From the NCBI RefSeq assembly GCF_016195855.1, contig NZ_JACPYU010000015.1:1-64000 (forward strand): a stretch of 64,000 nt of DNA. Direction: 5' to 3'. A program made the translations under genes and the position numbers. Of the stretch, positions 38,905 to 49,013 are shown one piece after another. This DNA comes from Aquabacterium sp. (GTDB lineage Bacteria > Pseudomonadota > Gammaproteobacteria > Burkholderiales > Burkholderiaceae_C). How positions within the stretch are numbered: the first letter of the stretch is position 1; each line of letters opens with the position of its first letter. The notes below the pieces were generated by a model. It did not search any database. It had not been told where the DNA came from and worked only from the letters and a program-made list of their open reading frames with translations.

Positions 38905-40200
38905 ATGGTCCCACACCTGATCACCGCGCTCACCGGCCCCATCAATGAACTGGAGCAGCGCATGCTCGAGTCCATGCCCGCCATCGAGCGCTGGTTTCGC
39001 CTGGAATGGATGGAGCACACGCCTCCCTTCTACACCTCGGTCGATTTGCGCAATGCGGGCTTCAAGCTCGCCCCGGTGGACACCAACCTCTACCCGGGCG
39101 GCTTCAACAACCTGACCCACGAGATGCTGCCGCTGGCCGTGCAGGCCGCCATGGCCGCCATCGAAAAGATCTGCCCCGAGGCCAAGAACCTGTTGCTCAT
39201 CCCAGAGAAGCACACGCGCAACAGCTTTTACCTGTCCAACGTCCAGCGCCTGATCCAGATCTTCACCTCTGCCGGGCTCAATGTCCGCCTGGGTACGCTG
39301 GACGACACCATCACCGAACCCACCGACCTGACGCTGGCCGATGGCTCCACCCTGACGCTCGAGCCCCTGGTGCGCACCAAGCGCCGCCTGGGTCTCAAGC
39401 ATTTCGACCCTTGTACGATCCTGCTCAACAACGACCTGTCGGCCGGCATCCCCGATGTGTTGAAAGACCTGCACGAGCAGTACCTGTTGCCCCCGCTGCA
39501 TGCGGGCTGGGCTGTGCGCCGCAAGAGCCAGCATTTCGAGGCCTATGAAGAAGTCGCCAAGAAGTTCTCCAAGCTGCTGGGCATGGACCCTTGGCTGATC
39601 AACCCCATGTACGCCGTGTGCGACGAGGTCAACTTCCAGGAAGGCACGGGCGCCGAATGCCTGCAATCGCAGGTGGATGCGCTGCTAAACAAGATCCGCC
39701 GCAAGTACAAGGAATACGGCATCAACGAAAAGCCGTTTGCCATCGTCAAGGCCGACAACGGCACCTACGGCATGGGCATCATGACGGTGCGCGACGCCAA
39801 GGAGTTGACCGAACTCAACCGCCGCACCCGCAACAAGATGTCGGTGGTCAAGGACGGCCAGGAGGTCAACCGCGTGATCATCCAGGAGGGCGTGCCCACC
39901 TATGAGCAGATCAACGATGCCGTGGCCGAACCCGTGGTCTACATGATCGACCGCTACGTGGTGGGCGGTTTTTACCGCGTGCACGCCGAGCGGGGCATCG
40001 ACGAGAACCTCAATGCGCCGGGCTCAAGCTTCGCGCCCCTGGCTTTCGCCGAGCCCACCCAATTGCCCCGTCCTGGCGTCAAACCCGGTGTCAGCGCCCC
40101 CAACCGCTTCTATATGTATGGGGTTATCGGACGTTTGGCGATGTTGGCGGCCAGTTACGAGCTGGAAGCCACCGATCCGAACGCCGAGGTCTACAACTAA
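38905..40200 (+). CDS. gshA: Glutamate-cysteine ligase (ATP-grasp type)
   Basis: First step of glutathione synthesis. The 431-residue protein belongs to the proteobacterial GshA form (N-terminus FYTSVDLRNAGFKLAPVDTNLYPGGFNNL; ATP-grasp region PFAIVKADNGTYGMGIMTVRDAKE; VVYMIDRYVVGGFYRVH), not the E. coli GshA family. ATG 38905 (MVPHLITALTGPINELEQ) is the homology start; the frame is open far upstream into the amtB terminator. A TACGAT hexamer about 40 bp upstream may be a -10. gshB lies 3.2 kb downstream after kup and benE. Confidence 0.94.
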   Translation: MVPHLITALTGPINELEQRMLESMPAIERWFRLEWMEHTPPFYTSVDLRNAGFKLAPVDTNLYPGGFNNLTHEMLPLAVQAAMAAIEKICPEAKNLLLIPEKHTRNSFYLSNVQRLIQIFTSAGLNVRLGTLDDTITEPTDLTLADGSTLTLEPLVRTKRRLGLKHFDPCTILLNNDLSAGIPDVLKDLHEQYLLPPLHAGWAVRRKSQHFEAYEEVAKKFSKLLGMDPWLINPMYAVCDEVNFQEGTGAECLQSQVDALLNKIRRKYKEYGINEKPFAIVKADNGTYGMGIMTVRDAKELTELNRRTRNKMSVVKDGQEVNRVIIQEGVPTYEQINDAVAEPVVYMIDRYVVGGFYRVHAERGIDENLNAPGSSFAPLAFAEPTQLPRPGVKPGVSAPNRFYMYGVIGRLAMLAASYELEATDPNAEVYN

Positions 40201-40317
40201 TGCGTTCTGTCAATCGCCGCATAGCGACAGGCTTCACGTCATATCGCTACTGCAGCGCAGCAAAAACCGTGTGAAGAAAGGCAAAATGGACGCTCTGTTG
40301 ATTCGTGCCCACTTTCC

Positions 40318-42204
40318 GTGCCACACAGCTCCAACGCCAAGCTCAGCGGTTCCCAGCTGGCAGCCCTGACCCTGGGTGCCATCGGCATCGTCTATGGCGA
40401 CATCGGCACCAGCCCGCTGTACGCCCTCAAGGAAGTCTTCGCCCACGGGCATTTGCAGCTCACGCCAGAAAACATCTACGGCATCCTGTCGATGATGTTC
40501 TGGACGCTGACCGTGGTCGTGACCTTGAAGTACGTCACGCTGATCCTGCGGGCAGACAACAACGGCGAAGGCGGGCTGATTGCCATGCTGGCGCTGGCGT
40601 CCACGGCGGTGAAGGATCGGCCCGCGCTGCGCGGCCGTTTGCTGGCCATCGGCATCTTCGGCACCGCGATCTTCTTTGGCGACGGGGTCATCACCCCCGC
40701 CATCTCCGTGCTCTCGGCTGTCGAGGGCATGGAGGTGGCCGCGCCAGGGCTGGAGAAGGCCGTCGTCCCGGTGACCCTGATCGTGCTGACCCTGCTGTTC
40801 ATGGTGCAAAAGCACGGCACGGGTGGCATTGGCAAGTTCTTCGGCCCGATCACCATGCTGTGGTTCGGTGTGCTGGCGGTGCTCGGGCTGCAGCACATCG
40901 CCGAGAACCCGGCCGTGCTGGCCGCCATGAGCCCGCACCACGCGCTGGGCTTCATGTACAAGCATCCCCACCTGGCCTTTGTCGCCCTGGGTGCCGTCAT
41001 CCTGTGCGCCACGGGTGCCGAGGCGCTGTACGCCGACATGGGCCACTTTGGCAAGCGCCCCATCCGCCTGGCCTGGTTCGGGCTGGTGATGCCCTCGCTG
41101 GTGCTGAACTACTTCGGCCAGGGCGCGATGCTGCTGCAGCACCCCGAGAACGTCGAGAACCCCTTCTTCGAGATGGCCCCGCAATGGGCGCTGTACCCGC
41201 TGGTTGGCCTGGCCACCTGCGCCACGGTGATCGCGTCGCAGGCCTTGATCTCGGCGGCCTTCTCGGTCACCAAGCAGGTGATCCAGCTGGGCTACCTGCC
41301 CCGCCTGCGCATCCTGCACACCTCGGAAAACGAAACCGGCCAGATCTACATCCCCTTCGTGAACTGGGCGCTGTACGGCTGCATCGTGATGGCCGTGATC
41401 TTCTTTGGCTCCAGCGGCAAGCTGGCGGCGGCCTATGGCATCACCGTGACGATCGACATGTTGATCACCACCGTGATGACCTTCTTCGTGATCCGCTTTG
41501 CCTGGAAGCTGTCGCTGCCGCTGTGCATCTTCGCCACCGGCTTCTTCTTCACGATCGACCTGGTGTACTTCGGTGCCAATGTGATCAAGGTGATCGACGG
41601 TGGTTGGTTCCCCCTGCTGATCGGCTTCATCATGTTCAGCCTGATGATGACCTGGAAGGATGGCCGCCACCTGCTCAGCGAGCGCCTGCGCTCCGATGCC
41701 ATCGACCTGCACCCCTTCCTGGAAGCCGTGTTCTCCAGCCCGCCGCTGCGTGTGGCCGGCACGGCCGTGTTCCTCAATGCGGACGCGGGCACCACGCCCA
41801 ATGCGCTGCTGCACAACCTCAAGCACAACAAGGTGCTGCACCAGCAGAACCTGTTTGTCACCGTCAAGTCGCATGAGGTGCCCTGGATCAAGCAAAGCGA
41901 GCAGCTCGAGATCGAGTCCCTGGGCAATGACTGCTGGCAGGTGATGCTGCATCTGGGCTTCAAGAACGAGCCTGATGTGCCCGCGGCGCTCACGCACCTG
42001 AAAGAGCACGGCGTGGAGCTCAATGACATGGAAACCAGCTATTTCCTGTCACGTGACATCGTGATCCCGACCATTGGCAGCGGCATGGCGCCATGGCGTG
42101 AAAAGCTGTTTGCCAGCATGCACCGCAATGCCGCCGGGGCCGCTGACTTCCTGAGCCTGCCAACCAACCGCGTGGTCGAGCTGGGCTCCAAGGTCGAGAT
42201 CTGA
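40318..42204 (+). CDS. kup: Kup family potassium uptake protein
   Basis: A 628-residue K+/H+ symporter. Signature [20 protein letters not shown], then 12 transmembrane helices and a ~170-residue cytosolic C-terminus. The start is GTG at 40318, because no in-frame ATG lies between the upstream stop region and the family N-terminus; its ribosome site is weak, suggesting modest translation. It sits between gshA and the benE/gshB pair; glutathione-gated or osmotic links to potassium are known in bacteria but not shown here. Confidence 0.94.
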   Translation: MPHSSNAKLSGSQLAALTLGAIGIVYGDIGTSPLYALKEVFAHGHLQLTPENIYGILSMMFWTLTVVVTLKYVTLILRADNNGEGGLIAMLALASTAVKDRPALRGRLLAIGIFGTAIFFGDGVITPAISVLSAVEGMEVAAPGLEKAVVPVTLIVLTLLFMVQKHGTGGIGKFFGPITMLWFGVLAVLGLQHIAENPAVLAAMSPHHALGFMYKHPHLAFVALGAVILCATGAEALYADMGHFGKRPIRLAWFGLVMPSLVLNYFGQGAMLLQHPENVENPFFEMAPQWALYPLVGLATCATVIASQALISAAFSVTKQVIQLGYLPRLRILHTSENETGQIYIPFVNWALYGCIVMAVIFFGSSGKLAAAYGITVTIDMLITTVMTFFVIRFAWKLSLPLCIFATGFFFTIDLVYFGANVIKVIDGGWFPLLIGFIMFSLMMTWKDGRHLLSERLRSDAIDLHPFLEAVFSSPPLRVAGTAVFLNADAGTTPNALLHNLKHNKVLHQQNLFVTVKSHEVPWIKQSEQLEIESLGNDCWQVMLHLGFKNEPDVPAALTHLKEHGVELNDMETSYFLSRDIVIPTIGSGMAPWREKLFASMHRNAAGAADFLSLPTNRVVELGSKVEI

Positions 42205-42230
42205 ACCGGCCCGCTTCACCCGGCCCACAC

Positions 42231-43415
42231 GTGCTGCGCGACCTGTCACCCGCAGCCGTATCGGCCGGTTTTGTCGCGACGCTGGTGGGCTTCACCAGCA
42301 CCATCGCGCTGATCTTCCATGCGGCCCGCTCGCTGGGTGCCACACCCGACCAGGTGAGCTCCTGGGTGCTGGCACTGGGCATCGGCATGGGCCTGACCAC
42401 CATCGGCCTGTCGTTGTGGACGCGCGCACCCATCCTGATCACCTGGTCCACACCCGGCGCCGCCGTGATCGCCAGCGCCGCCACCGGTGTCTCGCTGGGT
42501 GAGGCCACCGGGGCGTTTCTGGTCTGCGGCGTGCTGATGCTGCTGTGCGGCGTCACGCGCTGGTTCGAGCGCATCATGGACCGCATCCCGGTGGCACTGG
42601 CTTCGGCCTTGCTGGCGGGCATCCTGGCCAAGTTCGCCTTGATGGCGTTTGCCGGCGCCACCACCCATCCCTCCTTGGTCGTGGCCATGCTGCTGACCTA
42701 CCTGGTCGGCAAACGCTGGTGGCCTCGTTATGCGGTGCTGGGCGTGCTGATGCTGGGCACCGCCCTGGCTGCCTCACAGGGCCTGCTCAATACCCAGGTG
42801 CTCACACTGAGCTGGGCCAGGCCGGTGTGGGTCACGCCGCAATGGTCCTGGCATGCGGTCATCGGCATGGGGCTGCCCTTGTTCATCGTCACCATGGCTT
42901 CGCAAGCGGTGCCGGGTGTATCGGCCATCCGGGTGTCGGGTTATGCGGCGCCGGTGTCCCCGCTGATGAGCTGGTCTGGCGTGGCCACCCTCTTGCTGGC
43001 GCCTTTCGGGGGCTATACCTTCAACCTGGCCGCGATCACGGCCGCCATCGTGCTGAACCCGCACGCCCATGCCGACCAGGCCAAGCGCTACACGGCTGCC
43101 GTGATGGCCGGGCTGTTCTACATCGCCATGGGCCTGCTGGGCGGCGCGGTGGCCGGCTTGCTCAATGCCTTTCCGGCAGCCTTGATCATGGGCGTGGCCG
43201 GCCTGGCCTTGCTGGGCACCATTGGCAGCGGGCTGGCCGCCTCCTTGCGCGAAGACCGCTTCCGTGAGGCGGCGCTTATCACGTTTCTGGTGACGCTGTC
43301 AGGCGTGACCATATTGGGCGTGGGCTCGGCCTTCTGGGGGCTGGTGGCTGGCACGCTCACGCTGTTCGTGGAAAACTTCCACCATCGCCCCGCCAACGAC
43401 ACGGACACACCATGA
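42231..43415 (+). CDS. benE: BenE family benzoate/H+ symporter-like transporter
   Basis: A 394-residue membrane protein with ~12 hydrophobic helices. BenE signatures: AVSAGFVATLVGFTSTIALIFHAA, PILITWSTPGAAVIAS, and VPGVSAIRVSGYAAPVSPLMSW with FGGYTFNLAAITAAIV. Family members import benzoate; no benzoate catabolic genes are present, so the substrate may differ. The start is GTG 42231, 26 bp after kup. The stop overlaps gshB as ATGA (43412-43415). Confidence 0.9.
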   Translation: MLRDLSPAAVSAGFVATLVGFTSTIALIFHAARSLGATPDQVSSWVLALGIGMGLTTIGLSLWTRAPILITWSTPGAAVIASAATGVSLGEATGAFLVCGVLMLLCGVTRWFERIMDRIPVALASALLAGILAKFALMAFAGATTHPSLVVAMLLTYLVGKRWWPRYAVLGVLMLGTALAASQGLLNTQVLTLSWARPVWVTPQWSWHAVIGMGLPLFIVTMASQAVPGVSAIRVSGYAAPVSPLMSWSGVATLLLAPFGGYTFNLAAITAAIVLNPHAHADQAKRYTAAVMAGLFYIAMGLLGGAVAGLLNAFPAALIMGVAGLALLGTIGSGLAASLREDRFREAALITFLVTLSGVTILGVGSAFWGLVAGTLTLFVENFHHRPANDTDTP

Positions 43416-44359
43416 AGCTCCTCTTCGTCGCCGACCCGCTGCACACCTTCAAGACCTACAAGGACAGCACCTTCGCGATGATGCGCGAGGCGGCCGGGCG
43501 CGGCCACGAGTTGTGGGCCTGCGAGCCGCAGGACATCGTGTGGCAGCGCGGTGGCCGGGTGCAGGCGCAATCGCGCCGCATCAGCCTGACAGGCGACGAG
43601 CATGACTGGTTCGAAGAGCTGGAAGCCGCCGAGCTCGCGCTGGCCAGCGTGGACGCGGTGCTGATGCGCAAGGACCCGCCCTTCGATGCGGAGTACATCT
43701 ACACCACGCACCTGCTCACGCAGGCCGAACGCGAAGGCGCCAAGGTGTTTAACAAGCCGCAGGCCCTGCGCGAGCACCCTGAGAAGCTGGCGATCCTCGA
43801 ATTCCCGCTCTACATCGCACCCACCCTGGTCACCCGCAGCATCGAGGCCGTGCGGGCCTTTCATGCCACCCACACGGACATCATCCTCAAGCCCCTGGAT
43901 GGCATGGGCGGCATGGGCATCTTCCGCGTGAAGGAAGACGGCCTGAACCTGGGCAGCATCGCCGAGACCCTGACCAAGGACGGCCAGCAGACCATCATGG
44001 TCCAGAAGTTCCTGCCGGCCATCGCGCAGGGCGACAAGCGCGTGCTGGTGATCGACGGCGAACCGGTGCCTTACGCGCTGGCCCGCATCCCGCAAGGCGG
44101 CGAGGTGCGAGGCAACCTGGCCGCTGGCGGCAAAGGCGTGGCCCAGCCGCTGAGCGAGTCGGATTGGGCCATTGCGCGCCACCTGGGCCCCATCCTGGCG
44201 GCACGGGGGCTGCTGCTGGTGGGCCTGGACATCATCGGGGAGCAGTTGACCGAGATCAACGTGACCAGCCCGACCTGCTTCCAGGAGATCACACAGCAAA
44301 CGGGCTGGGATGTGGCCAAGCGTTTCATCGACGCGCTGGAAGCACGTGTTCAGGCCTGA
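43412..44359 (+). CDS. gshB: Glutathione synthetase
   Basis: Second step of glutathione synthesis, joining gamma-Glu-Cys with Gly. The 315-residue ATP-grasp enzyme shows MKLLFVADPLHTFKTYKDST, VLMRKDPPFDAEYIYTTHLL, KPLDGMGGMGIF and DIIGEQLTEINVTSPTCFQEI. The start is coupled to benE by an ATGA overlap. Its stop shares a 10-bp palindrome (TCAGGCCTGA, 44350-44359) with the convergent LuxR-type regulator. Confidence 0.97.
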   Translation: MKLLFVADPLHTFKTYKDSTFAMMREAAGRGHELWACEPQDIVWQRGGRVQAQSRRISLTGDEHDWFEELEAAELALASVDAVLMRKDPPFDAEYIYTTHLLTQAEREGAKVFNKPQALREHPEKLAILEFPLYIAPTLVTRSIEAVRAFHATHTDIILKPLDGMGGMGIFRVKEDGLNLGSIAETLTKDGQQTIMVQKFLPAIAQGDKRVLVIDGEPVPYALARIPQGGEVRGNLAAGGKGVAQPLSESDWAIARHLGPILAARGLLLVGLDIIGEQLTEINVTSPTCFQEITQQTGWDVAKRFIDALEARVQA

Positions 44360-45090
44360 GGTTTGAACTGGCTGCCGAAGTTGTTGAGCAAGCCCAGGCG
44401 ATTGGCCTCGTACACGGCCTCGCTGCGCGAGTGCACCGCCAGCTTGCCGTAGAGCTTCTTGATGTAGGTCTGCACCGTGTGCACGGTGATGCCTTGCTGG
44501 CGTGCGATCTCGGCGTAAGAAAAACCACGCGCGATGAACTCCAGCACCTCCTGCTCGCGGCGGCTGAGCACAATGGGCGAGTCCACCTCGGTGCCAAGGG
44601 GGGCCACCTCCACCACGGCAGGCTCGACAGGCCTGAGCGCCTGCTGAGCAGGCTGCATGCGGCGCAAGAGATGCCGCGCGATCATGGGTGAGATGGGCGA
44701 GGCGCCGCGCTTGACCGCCAGCAAGGTGTCGGCGATGTCGGCGGCCTCGTCGTCCTTGTGCACATAACCCACGGCACCGGCTTCGATGCTGGCCAGCACG
44801 TTTTCCTCGTCACCGAACATCGAGACCACCAGCATGTCGCATTGCGGCCAGTGCTGGCGCACGTCCCGCATCAGGTCCAGGCCACTGCCATCGGGCAAGC
44901 CCAGGTCCACCAGCAGCAGGTCGGCACCCTGCTCGGCAAACCAGGCGCGCGCTGGCGCCAGGGTCGCAAAGGACGCGGCCAGCCTCAACTGGGCATGCCC
45001 CTTGACGCAAGTTTCGAGGAAGGTGCGTGTGGCCTGGTTGTCTTCAACCAGCACCACGCGCCAGACTTCTTGTGCTGCCAATGAACTCAT
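44350..45090 (-). CDS. LuxR/NarL-family response regulator
   Basis: A 246-residue regulator. The receiver domain has acidic residues VEDN, phospho-acceptor D62 (LLLVDLGLPDGSG) and the conserved Lys at 112. The C-terminal LuxR helix-turn-helix (SRREQEVLEFIARGFSYAEIARQQGITVHTVQTYIKKL) binds DNA. Its ATG overlaps the stop of the histidine kinase (45087-45090), so the two form a coupled operon. Target genes are unknown. Confidence 0.94.
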   Translation of the reverse strand: MSSLAAQEVWRVVLVEDNQATRTFLETCVKGHAQLRLAASFATLAPARAWFAEQGADLLLVDLGLPDGSGLDLMRDVRQHWPQCDMLVVSMFGDEENVLASIEAGAVGYVHKDDEAADIADTLLAVKRGASPISPMIARHLLRRMQPAQQALRPVEPAVVEVAPLGTEVDSPIVLSRREQEVLEFIARGFSYAEIARQQGITVHTVQTYIKKLYGKLAVHSRSEAVYEANRLGLLNNFGSQFKPQA

Positions 45091-47021
45091 GCTGCAGAGG
45101 ATAAATCAAGCTCGGCATCAGCCTTCAAAGGCAGGCTCACGCGCAACTCCGCGCCCCCCTCAGGGCGGGCCAGAAACGCAATGCGCGCACCGATCACACT
45201 GGCCCTGGCCCTCATGGCCTGCAGGCCCTGGCCTTCACCCTCGCCGCTCCAGCCTCGCCCGTTGTCGATCAGGCTCACCTCCAGGCAATCAGCCTTGGCA
45301 TGGGCAGACAAGGTCAGGCGCGTGGCCCCGGAGTGCTGCAGCACATTGGACAAGCCCTCGAACAGGATGTACTGAAGCTGGCGCAGCGCCGGCGCATGGC
45401 CTTGCGGCCAGGGTGGCAGATCGGCCACATCCCACACCAGCTCCAACCCGACCGCCTTCAGCCGTGGGGTGATGCGAAAGCGCAAGCTGGCCAGCAGGCC
45501 CACCACATCGCCCGGCTGCAGGGACAAGGCGTCAATGGAGAGCTTGAGCTGGTCCAGTGAATCGCGCAGGGTCTGGGTCACCAGGCCCAGGTCCACCTTG
45601 TTTTCTTGCGGCGACTGCAACTGTCTCAAGGCCGATGTCAGGTGCGCCCCCACGCCATCGTGCATGTCGCGCAGGATGCGGCTGCGCTCGGCCGACACCG
45701 CCTGTGCACGCTCAAGCTCGGCCAGGCGCGCAAAGCTTTCACGCAAGGCGGCTTCACGCTGGGCCAGCGTCTCGGCCAGGTTGCCGTTGAGCCTGTTGAG
45801 CGCGCGGCGCGAGCGGGCATAGTCACCAGCCAGCACGTAGAAAATGCACGACATCATGATCGGGCTCACAAAGGGCAGCGTGTAGATGGCGTCAAACGGC
45901 AGCAAGTTGACCTGAAAGGCCACATCATGAGCCGCCGCGGGCACCAGCAAGGCACAACCGCCCAGCAGCCAGACGCCATCACGGCGATCGGACTTGATCA
46001 CGCCATGGATCGCCTGAACCATGCAGACCATGAAGATCACGTAGGCCACGCCATAGCCGAATACGATCAGATGGACAGAGGCGCTCAACCAGGCCCACAA
46101 GGGGGTCACCAGCATCAGCCCCAGGACGCCCCGCTCGACCAACCGAGAACGCCGGCCGACAAAACGCCGAAAGAACAGCGCCATGGCCAGCGCCGACCAG
46201 ACCATGGCGGTCACCGACAAAGGTGCCCAGACCGCGTCACCGAAAAAGGGGTGGGCCGCGAGGTAGGCCGAATTGCCCACGCCCCACAACACGGCGGAGG
46301 CCCCTTGAAAACCGATGGCGACCTGATCACGGTCACGCATCCAGGCGATCATCATGAAGACACCCAGTGCGAGCACGGCCGTGTTGGCAAAGTAGGCACC
46401 ATCCACTTGCAAGAACAGGCGCGTCTTGTAAGGCGCCTCCAGCAGCGTCAAGGGGCCGACCTGAACGGGGGCCAGGCCATCCCGGCTCATGAAGCCACTC
46501 ACCACCTTGATGTGGATGACGTTGTCGCCATCACGCCAGGCGCCGGTTGGCACCTGCACCAGCAAAGGCACATACCAGTTGCGCGTCACGGGCGCGCTCA
46601 TGGAGCCGGTGTAGGCCATGGGCACCCCATTGACCCAGACTTGCGCGTTCATCACGGCACGAGGCAGGTAGATGGCCCAGAGTGCATCGGGCGCATGTGC
46701 CATGGTCACGCGAAAGCGGTACCACATGGCACCCTGTTCGTCAGCGTGCGTCTCGCGCCAGATATGGGGCAGCGTGACGTGGCGCCATGCGGCCTGCGGC
46801 CCGGGCGGCATCGCGCTGCCGGGCAGGATGCAGGCCGCCTCCAGTGTGGTGACCTCGTGGTCCGCCACGGGAACCGGTGGCAAGGTGTTGGCATCCACCA
46901 CCGCGTGAACAGGGCCTGGCAAGGAGGCGGCACCAGCCAGGCCAGGCAAGAGCAACACGCTCGCCAGCCACAGCCAAGATGCCGAACGCAGCGCCCAACG
47001 CAGGTACTTCCAAGCCAACAT
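45087..47021 (-). CDS. 7TM sensor histidine kinase (NarL-type partner)
   Basis: A 644-residue sensor. After a signal-like segment (WLWLASVLLLPGLAGA) comes a ~165-residue periplasmic beta-sandwich (jelly-roll-like; HIWRETHADEQGAMWYRFRV, AQVWVNGVPMAY), then about seven transmembrane helices, a pattern like the 7TMR-DISM sensors. The cytosolic kinase has HisKA_3 with the His at residue 454 (RDMHDGVGAHL) and an HATPase domain (GLSNVLQHSG, DNGRGW, GQGLQAM). Ligand unknown; the sandwich could bind a carbohydrate. ATG 47021 chosen for the membrane start; the frame continues to 47141 but enters the ABC-F gene. Confidence 0.9.
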   Translation of the reverse strand: MLAWKYLRWALRSASWLWLASVLLLPGLAGAASLPGPVHAVVDANTLPPVPVADHEVTTLEAACILPGSAMPPGPQAAWRHVTLPHIWRETHADEQGAMWYRFRVTMAHAPDALWAIYLPRAVMNAQVWVNGVPMAYTGSMSAPVTRNWYVPLLVQVPTGAWRDGDNVIHIKVVSGFMSRDGLAPVQVGPLTLLEAPYKTRLFLQVDGAYFANTAVLALGVFMMIAWMRDRDQVAIGFQGASAVLWGVGNSAYLAAHPFFGDAVWAPLSVTAMVWSALAMALFFRRFVGRRSRLVERGVLGLMLVTPLWAWLSASVHLIVFGYGVAYVIFMVCMVQAIHGVIKSDRRDGVWLLGGCALLVPAAAHDVAFQVNLLPFDAIYTLPFVSPIMMSCIFYVLAGDYARSRRALNRLNGNLAETLAQREAALRESFARLAELERAQAVSAERSRILRDMHDGVGAHLTSALRQLQSPQENKVDLGLVTQTLRDSLDQLKLSIDALSLQPGDVVGLLASLRFRITPRLKAVGLELVWDVADLPPWPQGHAPALRQLQYILFEGLSNVLQHSGATRLTLSAHAKADCLEVSLIDNGRGWSGEGEGQGLQAMRARASVIGARIAFLARPEGGAELRVSLPLKADAELDLSSAA

Positions 47022-47078
47022 GCGCGCATTGTCACCCGAGCGGCGACAATAGCGGGTTGCCCCCTGACTGGATTTCAC

Positions 47079-49013
47079 ATGGCTGTTTTGACTCTGAGCG
47101 ACGCCTGCCTGGCTTTTGGCCACGTCGCCCTGCTCGACCACACTGCGTTCTCGCTGGAAACCGGCGAGCGTGTCGGCCTGATCGGCCGCAATGGCACGGG
47201 CAAGTCCTCCCTGCTCAAGATCATGGCCGGCCTGGAAAAACCCGACGACGGGCAGCTGCAGATCCAGAGTGGCATCGAGGTGTCCTACGTGCCGCAGGAG
47301 CCAAGCTTTTCAGATGGTGCGACGGTGTTCAGCACCGTCAGCGAGGGCCTGGCCGAGGTCAAGGCCGCGCGCGAGCGTTTCGAGGCCCACGCCGAGGGTG
47401 ACGATCTGGATGCGCTGATGACCCTCATCGAGTCGCGCAATGGCTGGAACTGGGAGCAACGCGTCGACGAGACCTTGCAGCGCCTGCGCCTGGACGCCGA
47501 CCTGCCCATCGATGGCCTGTCGGGCGGCACCAAGAAGCGTGTGGCCCTGGCCCGCTCCCTGGTGGCCAGCCCCGACGTGCTGTTGCTGGACGAACCCACC
47601 AACCACCTGGACCTGGACGCCATCACCTGGCTGGAAGAGCTGCTGGTGGCCTTCAAGGGCAGCATCGTGCTGATCTCCCACGACCGCGCCTTCCTGGACA
47701 ACGTTTGCACGCGCATCGTCGAACTCGACCGCGGCATCCTGCGCTCCTACCCCGGCAACTTCGCGGCCTACGAGATGCTCAAAGAGCAGCAACTGGCCGA
47801 CGAGGCCCTGGCCAATGCCCGCTTCGACAAGCTGCTGGCGCAAGAAGAGGTCTGGATCCGCAAGGGCGTGGAGGCGCGCCGCACCCGCTCGGTGGCCCGC
47901 ATCAAGCGCCTGGAAGACCTGCGCAGCGCCCGTGCATCCCGCCGCGACACGGTGGGCCGCGCCAAGATGGAAGTCTCACAAGGCGACCGCAGCGGCAAGA
48001 TCGTGGCCGAACTCGACAACGTCAGCAAGACCTACAACGGCCGCGCGGTCGTCAAGGGCTTCTCGGGCACCATCCTGCGTGGCGACAAGGTGGGCCTGGT
48101 CGGCCCCAACGGCGCGGGCAAGACCACGCTGCTGAAGATGATCCTGGGCGAGCTGCAACCCGACAGCGGCACGGTCAAGCAAGGCGCCAACCTGAACGTC
48201 GCCTACTTCGACCAGATGCGCGACAACCTCAACCTGGACGCCACCCTGGCCGACTTCATCAGCCCGGGCAGCGAGTGGATCGAGATCAATGGCTCGCGCA
48301 AGCACGTGATGGGCTATCTGCAGGACTTCCTGTTCTCGCCCGCCCGCGCCAACTCGCCCGTGCGCACGCTCAGCGGCGGCGAGCGCAACCGTCTGCTGCT
48401 GGCGCGCCTGTTTGCCAAACCCTCCAATGTGCTGGTGCTGGACGAACCCACCAACGACCTGGACATCGACACCCTGGACCTGCTGGAAGACCTGCTGGAT
48501 GAGTACCCCGGCACCGTCTTCCTGGTCAGCCACGACCGGCGCTTCCTGGACAACGTGGTCACCAGCACGCTGGTCGCCGAAGGCGACGGCGCCTGGCGCG
48601 AATACGAAGGCGGCGTGGAAGACTGGCTGATCCAGTCGCGCCGCGCCAAGGCCATCTCGGCCGGCAAGCCCGGTGCGGCCACCATCGCCACCTCGGCCAA
48701 GCAGGCGCCGGAAGCCAGCACCCGCACACCCGTGACCGTGGCAGCAGACACCGCTGCGCCCGCTGCACCGGCGGCCCCCGTGGTCGCACAGCCCAAGCGC
48801 AAGCTCAGCTACAAGGAGCAGCGCGAGTTGGACGAACTGCCCGCCCGCATCGAGGCGCTGGAGACCGAGCAGGCCGAACTCAACAAGCAACTGGCCGACC
48901 CGGACATCTACCGCAAGGAGGGTGCCAACGTGGCCACCATGCACGCGCGCGTCGAAGTCATCGACGAAGAGTTGATGGGCTTGCTGGAACGCTGGGAGCT
49001 GCTCTCTGCCTGA
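47079..49013 (+). CDS. uup: ABC-F ATPase, Uup type
   Basis: A 644-residue soluble protein with two ABC ATPase domains and no membrane segments. Walker A motifs are GRNGTGKSS and GPNGAGKTT; signature motifs LSGGTKKRVALARSL and LSGGERNRLLLARLF; Walker B LLLDEPTNHLDLD and LVLDEPTNDLDID. The linker between domains is the ABC-F arm. The C-terminus is a coiled-coil (YKEQRELDELPARIEALETEQAEL) after an Ala/Pro linker, the hallmark of Uup, which acts at branched DNA or on ribosomes. It is divergent from the histidine kinase (57-bp gap). ATG 47079 by homology; the open frame upstream to 45606 is a shadow of the kinase. Confidence 0.94.
   Translation: MAVLTLSDACLAFGHVALLDHTAFSLETGERVGLIGRNGTGKSSLLKIMAGLEKPDDGQLQIQSGIEVSYVPQEPSFSDGATVFSTVSEGLAEVKAARERFEAHAEGDDLDALMTLIESRNGWNWEQRVDETLQRLRLDADLPIDGLSGGTKKRVALARSLVASPDVLLLDEPTNHLDLDAITWLEELLVAFKGSIVLISHDRAFLDNVCTRIVELDRGILRSYPGNFAAYEMLKEQQLADEALANARFDKLLAQEEVWIRKGVEARRTRSVARIKRLEDLRSARASRRDTVGRAKMEVSQGDRSGKIVAELDNVSKTYNGRAVVKGFSGTILRGDKVGLVGPNGAGKTTLLKMILGELQPDSGTVKQGANLNVAYFDQMRDNLNLDATLADFISPGSEWIEINGSRKHVMGYLQDFLFSPARANSPVRTLSGGERNRLLLARLFAKPSNVLVLDEPTNDLDIDTLDLLEDLLDEYPGTVFLVSHDRRFLDNVVTSTLVAEGDGAWREYEGGVEDWLIQSRRAKAISAGKPGAATIATSAKQAPEASTRTPVTVAADTAAPAAPAAPVVAQPKRKLSYKEQRELDELPARIEALETEQAELNKQLADPDIYRKEGANVATMHARVEVIDEELMGLLERWELLSA

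Noticed and set aside
45606-47078. Upstream extension of the ABC-F frame by 491 codons.
   Set aside because: Antisense to the histidine kinase with no domain content; the ABC-F family starts at ATG 47079.
47079-49013. ABC-F protein considered as the missing ATPase of the export locus.
   Set aside because: It has no membrane domain, carries Uup hallmarks (arm linker, C-terminal coiled coil) and is a housekeeping ATPase separated from the locus by a 213-bp gap.
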